Assembly (NCBI GenBank): GCA_030536615.1
Contig: JAUNPQ010000017.1
Coordinates: 1 to 37,399 of the forward strand
DNA length: 37,399 nucleotides
Source of the DNA: Bacteroidales bacterium
GTDB lineage: Bacteria > Bacteroidota > Bacteroidia > Bacteroidales > Muribaculaceae
Direction: 5' to 3'
Under the pieces are notes generated by a model. The model ran no database searches, was not told the DNA's origin, and saw only the letters and a list, made by a program, of their open reading frames with translations. The position numbers and the translations under genes were made by a program. This document shows positions 1 through 7,238 of this stretch, piece after piece. Each line of letters opens with the position of its first letter. Positions within the stretch are counted from its first letter, which is position 1.

Positions 1-32
1 TCAGATGCTCTATTCAGTTGAGCTAATGAGCC
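1..32 (-). tRNA. Partial tRNA gene (5' half), cut by window edge
   Basis: The reverse complement reads as a 7-base acceptor strand (GGCTCAT), TA, a D-stem GCTC/GAGC closing a nine-base loop, then the 5' strand of an anticodon stem (TCTGA). The anticodon and 3' half lie outside the window, so the isotype cannot be read. The TCTGA stem resembles tRNA-Arg of Bacteroidales, but that is a guess from memory. A well-formed promoter lies just upstream on the same strand. Confidence 0.75.
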
Positions 33-57
33 AGTGGGCTTTCAGCCTTTGCGACTG

Positions 58-89
58 CAAAATTACGCTTTATTTCTCATATGGCCAAA
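58..89 (-). promoter_or_regulatory. Bacteroidota-type promoter for the partial tRNA
   Basis: On the minus strand TTTG (86-89) is followed after 20 bases by TAATTTTG (58-65), matching the Bacteroidota -33 and -7 elements. Transcription would start near 51, about 18 bases before the tRNA. Confidence 0.6.
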
Positions 90-139
90 ACTTTTATATA
101 AAAAATTCAAAATAATTTTTCCGGTTCGGTCCAAATCCC

Positions 140-147
140 TAATTTTG
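140..147 (+). promoter_or_regulatory. -7 element for the TPR gene at 209
   Basis: TAATTTTG fits the Bacteroidota -7 consensus TAnnTTTG. A start site near 154 gives a leader of about 55 bases to the preferred ATG at 209. No clear TTG lies 19-21 bases upstream; the region there is T-rich. Confidence 0.45.
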
Positions 148-208
148 GGCATCCGTATACCGGCTTAAGGCAATAATGCCTTTCACACAATATCAACGCC
201 ATATCACT

Positions 209-1111
209 ATGCCCAGATATCTATTATTTACATTCAGCATTCTCCTTTTTTCTCTCTCTGCCGCAGCCCAATCCAGAACACCAGAGTTGAAACTGACCCC
301 AAAATACAACACCGCCCCCGCTGATACATTCGGATTTGAGGAACGCCCGTATTTCCTGCTCATTGACCAGAGCGAGAAAGCACTCTCCGAGCAGAAGTAC
401 GAGGAAGCGGCACTGCGCCTCATCGAGGCAATGAGTGTAGAGCCGAAGAATCCTCTGAACGTAGCTCTGATGTCAAACCTCGGAATGATATACTATTATA
501 ATGAACAGGATTCACTGGCACTCGCAACCCTTGACGAGGCGGTGCGCCGCTCGCCCAAACTGATTGGCGCGCATGAACACCGGGCACGCGTTCTGCTCGG
601 CATGGGCAGAGATGACGAGGCATATGAGGAATATACAACTATCATAGAGATTGACTCGCTGAACACAGATGCACGTTATTATCACGGCATGATGGCCCTT
701 TACGGCGGCAAACTCGATGTCGCAAAGCAGGATTTTGCCTTGATGTCCCGCGTTGTTCCCCTGTCGCGGCGCACCATACTGGCCAATTCAACATTGTATG
801 CCATGACAGGGCAGAATCTTGAAGCCATCAGTGGATTCAGAAAACTCATCGAGATTGAAAAAATGCCTGAATATTATGCCCAGCTTGCCGGATGCCTCAT
901 TGAAATGGACAATCTTAACGAAGCATCGAAAGTTCTGGGTGACGGCATCGCCCTTTTCCCCAATGACGCCGAATTATACTTCTACCGGGCAAAACTCAAC
1001 CATCTCCGCTATCAGCCCGAGGAGGCACACAGCGATGCCCGGCGAGCCATTGAGCTCGGAGCAGACCCGGCGCATGTCGCAGCGATTTTTAAAAGTAAAA
1101 AAATTCAATAA
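209..1111 (+). CDS. Exported tetratricopeptide-repeat protein
   Basis: A predicted periplasmic TPR protein of 300 residues, probably a protein-interaction scaffold; no specific partner can be named. The ATG at 209 is preferred over the in-frame ATG at 176 because it places a classic signal peptide (MPRYLLFTFSILLFSLSAAAQ) at the very N-terminus. After the signal, helical repeats with TPR spacing (for example LGMIYYYNEQDSLALATLDEA, ending with FYRAKLNHLRYQPEEAHSDA) fill residues about 45-290. There is no enzyme motif. It stands alone between the partial tRNA and the HU/SPOR gene, with its own -7 box at 140-147. Family assignment is secure at the level of TPR repeats; function is unknown. Confidence 0.8.
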   Translation: MPRYLLFTFSILLFSLSAAAQSRTPELKLTPKYNTAPADTFGFEERPYFLLIDQSEKALSEQKYEEAALRLIEAMSVEPKNPLNVALMSNLGMIYYYNEQDSLALATLDEAVRRSPKLIGAHEHRARVLLGMGRDDEAYEEYTTIIEIDSLNTDARYYHGMMALYGGKLDVAKQDFALMSRVVPLSRRTILANSTLYAMTGQNLEAISGFRKLIEIEKMPEYYAQLAGCLIEMDNLNEASKVLGDGIALFPNDAELYFYRAKLNHLRYQPEEAHSDARRAIELGADPAHVAAIFKSKKIQ

Positions 1112-1191
1112 ACCAACATTTTAACATAATTGTTGATAATTTGTTGAATATTTTGTCACGTAAAAAAGCATACGCGACAAAGAAAAAATTG

Positions 1192-1199
1192 TACCTTTG
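1192..1199 (+). promoter_or_regulatory. -7 element abutting the HU/SPOR start codon
   Basis: TACCTTTG is a perfect TAnnTTTG box ending only five bases before the ATG at 1205. Transcription would begin at about 1204-1206, so the mRNA would be leaderless or nearly so. No TTG is found at the usual -33 distance. Confidence 0.5.
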
Positions 1200-1204
1200 C
1201 AACA

Positions 1205-2227
1205 ATGAACATCACGATACGGCATATGGAATGGCTGCTCACCACACACAACTGTGTGGTCGTGCCGCGTCTTGGTGCCGTGTTGGCCCGGCACCGTTCC
1301 GCCGGCATCGACAGCGAAAAAGGGCTTATCTCCTCGCCTGGCCGAACTTACGCGTTCAATTCCGAGCTGACTGTTTCTGACGGTCTTCTGGAGCATTCTG
1401 TGGCACGGGCCGAGGCCATCAGCCATGAAAATGCCTCGCGGTTGATTGCCCGCGATGTTGATGCGATGAAAGCTCAGCTGCACACACAGGGCATCCTGTC
1501 GTTGGGACGTGCCGGCACATTAAAATATGACAGTACATCAGACGCCACTACATTCCTTCCTTTTGACACTGATACACTCACACCATTGTCATCGTGGATA
1601 GCCGCCGTACCGGTTTCGGAGACAGCCTGTGTCAATGAAGAACCGGCCCGGGCAGAAAACAAGGCAATCCCGGTTCCTGCCGTACGTCTCTGGAAACGTA
1701 TTGCACGCACAGCGGCAGCTGTTGCAGCAGTTATCGCCGTAGCACTCGTCTCATCAACACCCATAAGCGTGGAGCACGCCAACTACGCCTCTCTGGCGCT
1801 CCCGACGGTCTCTGCCCCAAAGGCGGCATATGTTCCCTCTGCCGGCATGCCGGTCCTGAACCTTGCAATTGACGGCGCGCACATGCCGGTGATGGTTGAT
1901 ACGGCTTCCCGATACGAATGGCAACGCGCCCATACCACCGGCACGCCGGAAATGCATGAAACTACCGGGAACGCATCTGAAAGCGGCAGCAACCTCTCAG
2001 CCCCTGACCTTTACTATGTGGTTGTAGCCTCATTGGCCAACGAGGCAGATGCCGCCGAATTCATCCGTTACACCGTAAAACAGTATGACGGCAAGCTCTC
2101 AATGCTTCGCAAAGGTAAACACGTTCACGTATATGCGGCTGCAGCGCCCACCGAGCAGAAGGCACGCGCCATTCTCAACTCAGGGATCGCCTCGACATTC
2201 ACCGGAGCATGGATTTGCCGCCGCTAA
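1205..2227 (+). CDS. HU-CCDC81 / SPOR domain inner-membrane protein
   Basis: The N-terminal ~115 residues (EWLLTTHNCVVVPRLGAVLA, then LLEHSVARAEAISHENA) match the bacterial HU-CCDC81 domain architecture common in Bacteroidota. A single membrane segment follows at about residues 167-185 (ARTAAAVAAVIAVALVSS), then a low-complexity periplasmic linker. The last ~70 residues form a SPOR domain (LYYVVVASLANEADAAEFI), a fold that binds glycan strands denuded of stem peptides at the division site. The protein is thus expected to link a cytoplasmic HU-like domain to septal peptidoglycan. The ATG at 1205 is kept because the HU domain homology begins right after it. An internal ATG at 1226 would cut into the domain, though a conventional leader would favour it. 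Confidence 0.85.
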   Translation: MNITIRHMEWLLTTHNCVVVPRLGAVLARHRSAGIDSEKGLISSPGRTYAFNSELTVSDGLLEHSVARAEAISHENASRLIARDVDAMKAQLHTQGILSLGRAGTLKYDSTSDATTFLPFDTDTLTPLSSWIAAVPVSETACVNEEPARAENKAIPVPAVRLWKRIARTAAAVAAVIAVALVSSTPISVEHANYASLALPTVSAPKAAYVPSAGMPVLNLAIDGAHMPVMVDTASRYEWQRAHTTGTPEMHETTGNASESGSNLSAPDLYYVVVASLANEADAAEFIRYTVKQYDGKLSMLRKGKHVHVYAAAAPTEQKARAILNSGIASTFTGAWICRR

Positions 2228-2267
2228 GAGAACAAAGCCCCCTGAGGCAACGTTTCTAACATAGACA

Positions 2268-2311
2268 TCTCTTCCTGAAAGCCGACGGAAACACCGGCTT
2301 GGTAAAAGAGA
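2268..2311 (+). other. Two-helix hairpin upstream of nitroreductase
   Basis: TCTCTT (2268-2273) pairs with AAGAGA (2306-2311), and inside it AAGCCG (2279-2284) pairs with CGGCTT (2295-2300). No U-run follows, so it is not a standard terminator. It could be a structured leader for the gene at 2353 or chance pairing. Confidence 0.25.
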
Positions 2312-2352
2312 CGGACCCTATTCTTTCATAAACGCATATTGTCAACAACATC

Positions 2353-2916
2353 ATGGGACAACAGAACATCTCACCGCAGGAATTCACAGAATTGCTTCTT
2401 ACGCGCCACAGCATAAGACGCTATACCGATGAAAAAATTGACCCTGACAAGGTCAAGGATATACTTCAGGCCGCATTACTCGCGCCCACAAGCAAAAGTG
2501 CACGTCCATGGCAGTTTGTGGTTGTGGAAGATCCGGAAACTCTTCAGGCTCTTGCCGGATGCAAACCACTTGGCGCGCACTCTCTGAAAACCTGCGTATT
2601 GGCTGTGGTTGTCTGTGCAGATCCGGCTGTCTCGCCAATGATTCTGGAAGACTGTGCCATTGCCGCTGAATTCATGCAGCTGCAGGCTGCTGTACTTGGC
2701 ATAGGCTCATGTTGGGTACAAGTACGGGGACGCGACAATGCCGAGGGCATTCCGTCTGATGACGTTGTAAGGCAACTCCTCGACATTCCGGCTGATATAA
2801 CAGTGGAGTGCATCATGACATTCGGATATTCCGCAGAGACACGTCGCCCCGTTGATCCCTCAAAGTTGAAATGGGAAAAAGTGCACATCGGTAAATGGAC
2901 AGACAGCGCGGAATAA
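2353..2916 (+). CDS. Nitroreductase family protein
   Basis: A 187-residue FMN-dependent oxidoreductase of the nitroreductase superfamily, expected in the cytoplasm as a homodimer using NAD(P)H; the natural substrate cannot be predicted. The N-terminus has the FMN-phosphate binding signature RHSIRRYTDEKI (residues about 19-30), followed by LLAPTSKSARPWQFVVVED. The middle carries the helix EDCAIAAEFMQLQAAVLGIGSCW, typical of the subfamily. Length is normal for the short branch. It is the first gene of a tight forward cluster; the next gene overlaps its 3' end by 22 bases, implying co-translation. Confidence 0.9.
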   Translation: MGQQNISPQEFTELLLTRHSIRRYTDEKIDPDKVKDILQAALLAPTSKSARPWQFVVVEDPETLQALAGCKPLGAHSLKTCVLAVVVCADPAVSPMILEDCAIAAEFMQLQAAVLGIGSCWVQVRGRDNAEGIPSDDVVRQLLDIPADITVECIMTFGYSAETRRPVDPSKLKWEKVHIGKWTDSAE

Positions 2917-3704
2917 ATTCCCCGAACCCACTGAAAGTAATCATAATCGGTGCCGGCAATGTGGCATGGCATCTGGCCGGAGCAATCAAAGAGCCATATG
3001 GCCGGGTTGAGGCCGTGTTTTCACGCAACCGTACACATGCCTCACAGGTAGCCTTGCGGAGCGCTACCGGTGTTCCGGTAACAGACATAGCCTCGCTGCC
3101 CCGTGACGGCCATGTTTACCTCATTGCCGTTCCGGATGACGCTATCGCCTCAGTAGCCGCAAGAATGCCCCAGGTCAGAGGTGTGGTAGCCCATACATCA
3201 GGCACACTGCCGATAGACGCGCTCAAGAACGTTGTCTGCGGTGGCTACGGCAGCTTCTATCCGCTCCAGACATTCACAGCCGGCAAAGAAACTGACATGC
3301 GGGCCGTGCCGTTTTTTATAGAAAGCAGCAACAGTCTTGCTTCTGAAACACTTGATACTCTGGCCCGGACCATAAGTGACCACGTATATCCGGCAGACAG
3401 CCGGATACGCGCGCAGATACATCTTGCTGCTGTCTTTGCTTCCAATTTCTCAAACGGACTGTGGGGTGTGGCATCAGATATCCTCAGCCAGTCAGGACTC
3501 TCTCTGAATGTCCTGGCTCCATTGCTGCACGAGACACTTGACAAAGCCATCGCAATCGGGCCTGATGCGGCACAGACAGGACCGGCAAAGCGAGGCGACA
3601 CGCAGACAATACAAAAACACCTTGACCGGCTGGAGACGCCGGAGCTAAAAGAACTATACTCCAACCTTACTAACCTGATAATAAAAAGACAATGTCAAAA
3701 ATAG
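2895..3704 (+). CDS. Rossmann-like / DUF2520 protein
   Basis: A 269-residue protein with an N-terminal NAD(P)-binding Rossmann motif (VIIIGAGNVAWHLAGAI, residues about 15-31) and a C-terminal helical domain of the DUF2520 type (AAVFASNFSNGL, then a conserved stretch through GPAKRGD). The architecture resembles F420/NADP-dependent and 6-phosphogluconate-like dehydrogenases; the substrate is unknown. The start overlaps the nitroreductase by 22 bases and no other ATG precedes the GAGNVA motif, which fixes the start. The 3' end overlaps the KdsC-like gene by 13 bases. The order nitroreductase, DUF2520, KdsC, Maf is familiar from other Bacteroidales, from memory. Confidence 0.85.
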   Translation: MDRQRGINSPNPLKVIIIGAGNVAWHLAGAIKEPYGRVEAVFSRNRTHASQVALRSATGVPVTDIASLPRDGHVYLIAVPDDAIASVAARMPQVRGVVAHTSGTLPIDALKNVVCGGYGSFYPLQTFTAGKETDMRAVPFFIESSNSLASETLDTLARTISDHVYPADSRIRAQIHLAAVFASNFSNGLWGVASDILSQSGLSLNVLAPLLHETLDKAIAIGPDAAQTGPAKRGDTQTIQKHLDRLETPELKELYSNLTNLIIKRQCQK

Positions 3705-4216
3705 ACTACCCGCTTGACCGCATCCGGGCCATAGCCTTTGATGTTGACGGAGTGCTGTCACCATCTTTGGTGCCTATGGATGCCAACGGAGTGCCTATGC
3801 GCATGGCAAACCTCAAAGACGGCTACGCAATGCAGTTTGCCGTGAAGTGCGGCCTGAAAATTGCCATCATAACCGGTGCCGACACAGAGTCACTGCGTCA
3901 CCGCTTCGGAGCGCTCGGCATACGCGACATCTACCTGCGGGCATCGCAGAAACTGCCGGTGTTTCAGGAGTGGATGACACTTAATGGTCTGAATCCTGAT
4001 GAGATTGCCTACTGCGGCGATGACATACCGGACATCCCCCCCATGATGCATGCAGGCCTTTCAGTAGCCCCTGCCGATGCCGCCACCGAGGTACGCCAAT
4101 GTGCAAAATACATTTCTCCTGCAGCGGGAGGCCACGGCGTGGCACGCGATCTCATAGAACAGATATTGCGTGCCAAAGGAATATGGATGAATGACACAAA
4201 AGCCTTTGGCTGGTAA
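3692..4216 (+). CDS. kdsC: KdsC-like HAD phosphatase
   Basis: A 174-residue HAD-superfamily phosphatase without a large cap domain, the size and shape of 3-deoxy-D-manno-octulosonate-8-phosphate phosphatase, which makes free Kdo for lipid A/LPS. HAD motif I is AFDVDGVLS, with nucleophile and acid Asp17 and Asp19. Motif II is IIITGAD-like (KIAIITGAD), and the metal-binding motif is YCGDDIPDIPPM. The C-terminus (PAAGGHGVARDLIEQIL) is typical of KdsC. Overlap with the upstream gene indicates an operon. The activity could also be on a related sugar phosphate (for example the KDN branch); sequence alone does not separate these. Confidence 0.85.
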   Translation: MSKIDYPLDRIRAIAFDVDGVLSPSLVPMDANGVPMRMANLKDGYAMQFAVKCGLKIAIITGADTESLRHRFGALGIRDIYLRASQKLPVFQEWMTLNGLNPDEIAYCGDDIPDIPPMMHAGLSVAPADAATEVRQCAKYISPAAGGHGVARDLIEQILRAKGIWMNDTKAFGW

Positions 4217-4264
4217 GCAGGAAAACGTTTTAATAACAGAGTCAACCACATCCCGATCAACACA

Positions 4265-4861
4265 ATGCAAGACCTCAGACCCCTATCACCCACGGCACGC
4301 ACCGTCATTCTGGCATCCGCATCGCCACGACGCCATGAACTTCTGCGCATGATAGTTCCCGGTTTTACCGTTGCCGGCACCCGGTCTATAAAAGAGACCA
4401 TCCCTGAAAGCCTTTCCGGATGCGACGTCCCGGCTTACCTGTCACAACTCAAAGCTGATGGATATGCCGACCTGCTGAGTCCGAATAACCTGCTCATCAC
4501 GGCCGATACTGTTGTCATAAGAAATGACGGCATAATACTCGGCAAACCATCTGACCGCGCCGATGCATGCCGCATGCTTCGCTCTTTGAGCGATGCCCCG
4601 CATACCGTTGTGACAGGTGTAAGCGTGAGCACATCCGGCCGCCGGGAAACTTTCTCCGAGACCACAACCGTACATTTCGCTCCCCTGACTGATGATGAGA
4701 TCAAAACATATGTTGACCGCTTCCATCCTCTTGACAAAGCCGGAGCCTACGGCATACAGGAATGGATAGGATGCATCGGCATCAGATCAATTGAAGGTTG
4801 CTTCTACAACGTCATGGGGCTTCCGCTCCACAGGCTATATCAGGTTCTGCGCACATTCTGA
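4265..4861 (+). CDS. maf: Maf-like nucleotide pyrophosphatase
   Basis: A 198-residue member of the Maf/HAM1 fold, nucleoside triphosphate pyrophosphatases that hydrolyse dTTP, UTP or modified nucleotides to monophosphates. Diagnostic motifs are ILASASPRRHELLRM near the N-terminus, ITADTVV in the middle, GKPSDRADACRMLRSLS, TVVTGVSV, and DKAGAYGIQ toward the C-terminus. Length is normal. It sits 48 bases after the KdsC-like gene on the same strand and ends convergently with the DUF6377 gene, leaving only 24 bases between stops. A weak 7-bp inverted repeat (TGATGCC/GGCATCA) spans that gap. Confidence 0.9.
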   Translation: MQDLRPLSPTARTVILASASPRRHELLRMIVPGFTVAGTRSIKETIPESLSGCDVPAYLSQLKADGYADLLSPNNLLITADTVVIRNDGIILGKPSDRADACRMLRSLSDAPHTVVTGVSVSTSGRRETFSETTTVHFAPLTDDEIKTYVDRFHPLDKAGAYGIQEWIGCIGIRSIEGCFYNVMGLPLHRLYQVLRTF

Positions 4862-4885
4862 TGCCCCTTTTGCGCGGAGGCATCA

Positions 4886-6490
4886 TCACGAGCTTCTGAT
4901 ATTCATCACATCAGCCTCAAAAGTATCTTTATCCAGAGCACGTTGCCGCAAACGTGTGCGGTAGGCATATATGGTGTTGACAGAATAGTTGAGCATCTGG
5001 GCTATGCGTGAAGTGTCATCAATACCAAGACGCATGAACGCCAATATGCGCAGATCCGTGTTCATATGCTCTCCCTCCTTGAGTTCTATAGCACCCTCAG
5101 GCTGTAGCAACTCATTGACCCGCTCCAGAAAATCAGGATATAGATTGAGGAAAGCGGCATCAAAAACGGCGAAAAAGTCCCCGCTCTGCTCATTGCCGAA
5201 TTTTCCGCTTTTAATCATACGTGACACCTCGTCAGCCTTTCCACTGCTGATCTTGCGGTCAACATACATGGCAAAACGCGACAACCGCTCCACATAGACT
5301 GCGCACAGTTCCATGAATCGGTTGAGATACACCTCGCGCATCTGATTTATCCGTGACAATGATTCATTTGATTTCTGCCCACCCTTTACAGCATGCCGCC
5401 AACGCCACGCAATGGCAATCACAGCCAAAGACAACATGATGATCACTGCAGCCATAATCCACCATCCGCCACGACTGTCAGCTGTTTTTTCATGATAAGA
5501 GTCAATGACCGCAGGCATATATGCAGCCGCCTCAAGTATATTTACAACATTGCCTGATTTCAATGCGCCGTCAAGAGCCATTTCATAATACCTGGCCGCT
5601 TCATGCCCCGAGCCGTTCTCGGCCATCAGCGCACCCACACGACACAGACCGCCAGAACCGCTATCGCCCGCTATAAGATCATTGTTGACAGCCTTAAGCA
5701 GATAATAGGCGGACGCATCGCGGTCAGACATCTTGCCCATCAGCTCTGACAAAAGATACGCCGCCCGTGAACGCAACGCAGAACCCTGCGACTCTGATTC
5801 AAACACATCAATGAGCAAAGCTCCCGCTTTCTGATAGTCTCCACGTGCCATATACTCCTCGCCAAGAGCCAGACGGTACAACGGATTATCACGCCCGTCA
5901 TCGTCAACCGCCTCCAACAATGCCCTCCGACAGCGGTCTGCCTCCTGACGATAACGTGACGCCTTTTCCGGAACATTACTGAAAAAACGCCCCATTATCC
6001 TGTACATCCTTCCTCCGGCATCATAATAGGCCATTGCCTCTTCTGCCGTCTGCTCATGCATGCCGCCCTTAAAAAACATTTCCTCAGCATCCGCGTAACG
6101 ACCGCTTTTGGAGAACAGCACAGCAAGCTCAGCCATAATAGCCGCGCTCTTACCTTCAGGAAAATCATGGACGGCCCGTTCATAATATCTTATGGCAGAA
6201 TCTACATTAACACCATCATAAGCCGCCCCTACAGCACGCATGGATTCCGCCGAGGGATTTGCATGAGCATAACGTTTCAGCGACACAACTTTCTCATCAC
6301 GGTTTTCCAAAAGTCTCTCTCTTTGCAAAAGCAACCCCTGCATCCGGGCAAAGACAGAATCAGCATCAGCTCGTGAAATCTTGATATCAATGGCAAAAGC
6401 CCGCACAGTGCCCACCGTGCCAACAATACATGCTCCTAAAATCAGGCAACAGACACAATACAGACACCTTTGCACACACCGATGCTTCAT
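4886..6490 (-). CDS. DUF6377-type TPR membrane regulator with C-terminal HTH
   Basis: A large regulator-like protein: N-terminal signal or anchor (CLYCVCCLILGACIVGTVGT), a periplasmic region of TPR-like repeats (for example AIRYYERAVHDFPEGKSAAI), a transmembrane helix (WWIMAAVIIMLSLAVIAIAW), a cytoplasmic helical segment, and a C-terminal LuxR-like helix-turn-helix (DDTSRIAQMLNYSVNTIYAYRTRLRQRA). This matches the DUF6377 family of Bacteroidota, presumed membrane-spanning transcription factors; target genes are unknown. The open frame extends to an ATG at 6550, but a perfect -7 box at 6548-6555 puts the transcript start near 6541. The start must therefore be 6508 or 6490; 6490 gives the better signal sequence. 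Confidence 0.82.
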   Translation of the reverse strand: MKHRCVQRCLYCVCCLILGACIVGTVGTVRAFAIDIKISRADADSVFARMQGLLLQRERLLENRDEKVVSLKRYAHANPSAESMRAVGAAYDGVNVDSAIRYYERAVHDFPEGKSAAIMAELAVLFSKSGRYADAEEMFFKGGMHEQTAEEAMAYYDAGGRMYRIMGRFFSNVPEKASRYRQEADRCRRALLEAVDDDGRDNPLYRLALGEEYMARGDYQKAGALLIDVFESESQGSALRSRAAYLLSELMGKMSDRDASAYYLLKAVNNDLIAGDSGSGGLCRVGALMAENGSGHEAARYYEMALDGALKSGNVVNILEAAAYMPAVIDSYHEKTADSRGGWWIMAAVIIMLSLAVIAIAWRWRHAVKGGQKSNESLSRINQMREVYLNRFMELCAVYVERLSRFAMYVDRKISSGKADEVSRMIKSGKFGNEQSGDFFAVFDAAFLNLYPDFLERVNELLQPEGAIELKEGEHMNTDLRILAFMRLGIDDTSRIAQMLNYSVNTIYAYRTRLRQRALDKDTFEADVMNIRSS

Positions 6491-6547
6491 CACAAAAACA
6501 TATGACATACCATCACCATTATTCGGGCTACAAACCCAATCAACGCA

Positions 6548-6555
6548 CAAAAGTA
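6548..6555 (-). promoter_or_regulatory. -7 element for the DUF6377 gene
   Basis: The minus strand reads TACTTTTG, a perfect TAnnTTTG box. Transcription near 6541 excludes the most upstream ATG (6550) as start codon. No TTG is present at the usual -33 spacing. Confidence 0.5.
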
Positions 6556-6637
6556 CTAAAAAAGATCAATTGCAGTCCACACTTAGAGACTGTTTAGCCC
6601 ATCCACAAAAATATTTTTCAAAAAAAAGCCCCGGATG

Positions 6638-6668
6638 TTGCACACATAAAAAAAAAGTTATAACTTTG
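6638..6668 (+). promoter_or_regulatory. Promoter for tRNA-Gln
   Basis: TTG (6638-6640), 20 bases, then TAACTTTG (6661-6668) match the Bacteroidota -33 and -7 elements. A start near 6674 leaves a leader of about 29 bases before the tRNA. Confidence 0.65.
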
Positions 6669-6702
6669 CACCCGTTAACCTCAGGAGCGAGGAACAAAAA
6701 AT

Positions 6703-6773
6703 TGTCTTGTGGTGTAATGGTAGCACGTCGGATTCTGGTTCCGCCTGTGAGGGTTCGAATCCTTCCAAGACAA
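6703..6773 (+). tRNA. tRNA-Gln (anticodon CUG)
   Basis: A 71-base cloverleaf: acceptor TGTCTTG (6703-6709) pairs with CAAGACA (6766-6772), the D-loop contains TAATGG, and the anticodon loop TTCTGGT places CTG at 6735-6737. The T-stem GAGGG/CCTTC encloses TTCGAAT, and the discriminator is A6773. CCA is not encoded. The outermost anticodon-stem pair is a T-C mismatch (6728/6744). It has its own promoter and a strong terminator. Confidence 0.93.
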
Positions 6774-6780
6774 CATCATA

Positions 6781-6817
6781 AAGAGGCTGTGTCAAAAATA
6801 GGCGCAGCTTCTTTTTT
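6781..6817 (+). terminator. Rho-independent terminator after tRNA-Gln
   Basis: An 11-bp stem (6783-6793 with 6801-6811, containing G-U pairs) closes a seven-base A-rich loop and is followed by TTTTTT (6812-6817). It starts eight bases after the tRNA. Confidence 0.8.
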
Positions 6818-6822
6818 ATAAT

Positions 6823-6957
6823 CGCAAACTCAAACGCTATATCATTATGGGCGTATGTGCCGCCATAACGACCGGCCTTTGCTTGAACGCTGATTGCATT
6901 TGTCCTTGCAACAAACTCCTTGACGCTTATTTTGAAACTGTTTAAGCCGGACTGATT
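6823..6957 (-). pseudogene. KilA-N domain gene fragment (decayed)
   Basis: Read on the minus strand, 45 uninterrupted codons encode NQSGLNSFKISVKEFVARTN followed by AISVQAKAGRYGGTYAHNDI and AFEFA. This is the conserved core of KilA-N DNA-binding domains, whose hallmark is KAGRYGGTYAHxDIAFEF. Directly upstream is an in-frame TGA (6958-6960) with no start codon for this frame. Downstream the reading frame runs into the tRNA-Gln terminator, where the expected continuation (a WISPxFKLYLI-type helix) is missing. The piece is therefore a remnant of a phage- or mobile-element-associated gene lying beside a tRNA, a common integration site. No transposase, integrase or attachment repeat is visible. 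Confidence 0.75.
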
Positions 6958-7087
6958 TCAGTGCATTTAGACATTGCAAATATTACACATTTTCGGTGAG
7001 ATACAATGCATATCGCCAAAATCAGCACCTTTTTCCAGACACCACCGGCGCCGTAGTTTTGCGGTAAATCATTACTGCAATGAGCAT

Positions 7088-7142
7088 ATTAACAATTTTT
7101 AACTGGGGGGGGGTGGATATATGATTATTTGTGCTACTTTTG
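7088..7142 (+). promoter_or_regulatory. G9-tract promoter module, copy 1
   Basis: Three parts: the box ATTAACAATTTTTAACT (7088-7104), a run of nine Gs (7105-7113), and after 21 bases the -7 element TACTTTTG (7135-7142). The G-run sits where the -33 TTG is normally found. An almost identical module of the same total length (55 bases) lies at 20146-20200 on the other strand. Start site about 7148, leader about 90 bases. A second TAGTTTTG box at 7054-7061 could be an alternative promoter. The rest of 6958-7087 shows nothing recognisable. Confidence 0.6.
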
Positions 7143-7238
7143 CCAGGCTGATGTCACAAAAAGCAGATTCATGCGTCTTATTCATACACCGGCATATCAA
7201 ACCTGAAAACAATTCATATAAAACCCCAAAATAATTCT

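Noticed and set aside
4030-4043. C7 tract as another phase-variable homopolymer
   Set aside because: It lies inside the conserved IPDIPPMM motif of the KdsC-like gene, is shorter, and is explained by Pro codons.
4860-4885. Inverted repeat TGATGCC/GGCATCA between Maf and DUF6377 stops as a terminator
   Set aside because: Only seven pairs with a 13-base loop and no A/T runs; too weak to call.
6783-6811. GAGGCTGTGTCAAAA-like sequence suspected as an insertion-sequence end
   Set aside because: It pairs with the following GC-rich segment as a terminator with U-run right after the tRNA. No transposase or second end is present.
6381-6821. 146-codon plus-strand frame covering the regulator promoter and tRNA-Gln
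   Set aside because: It runs through a tRNA, its promoter and its terminator, and opposes the DUF6377 gene; not a protein gene.
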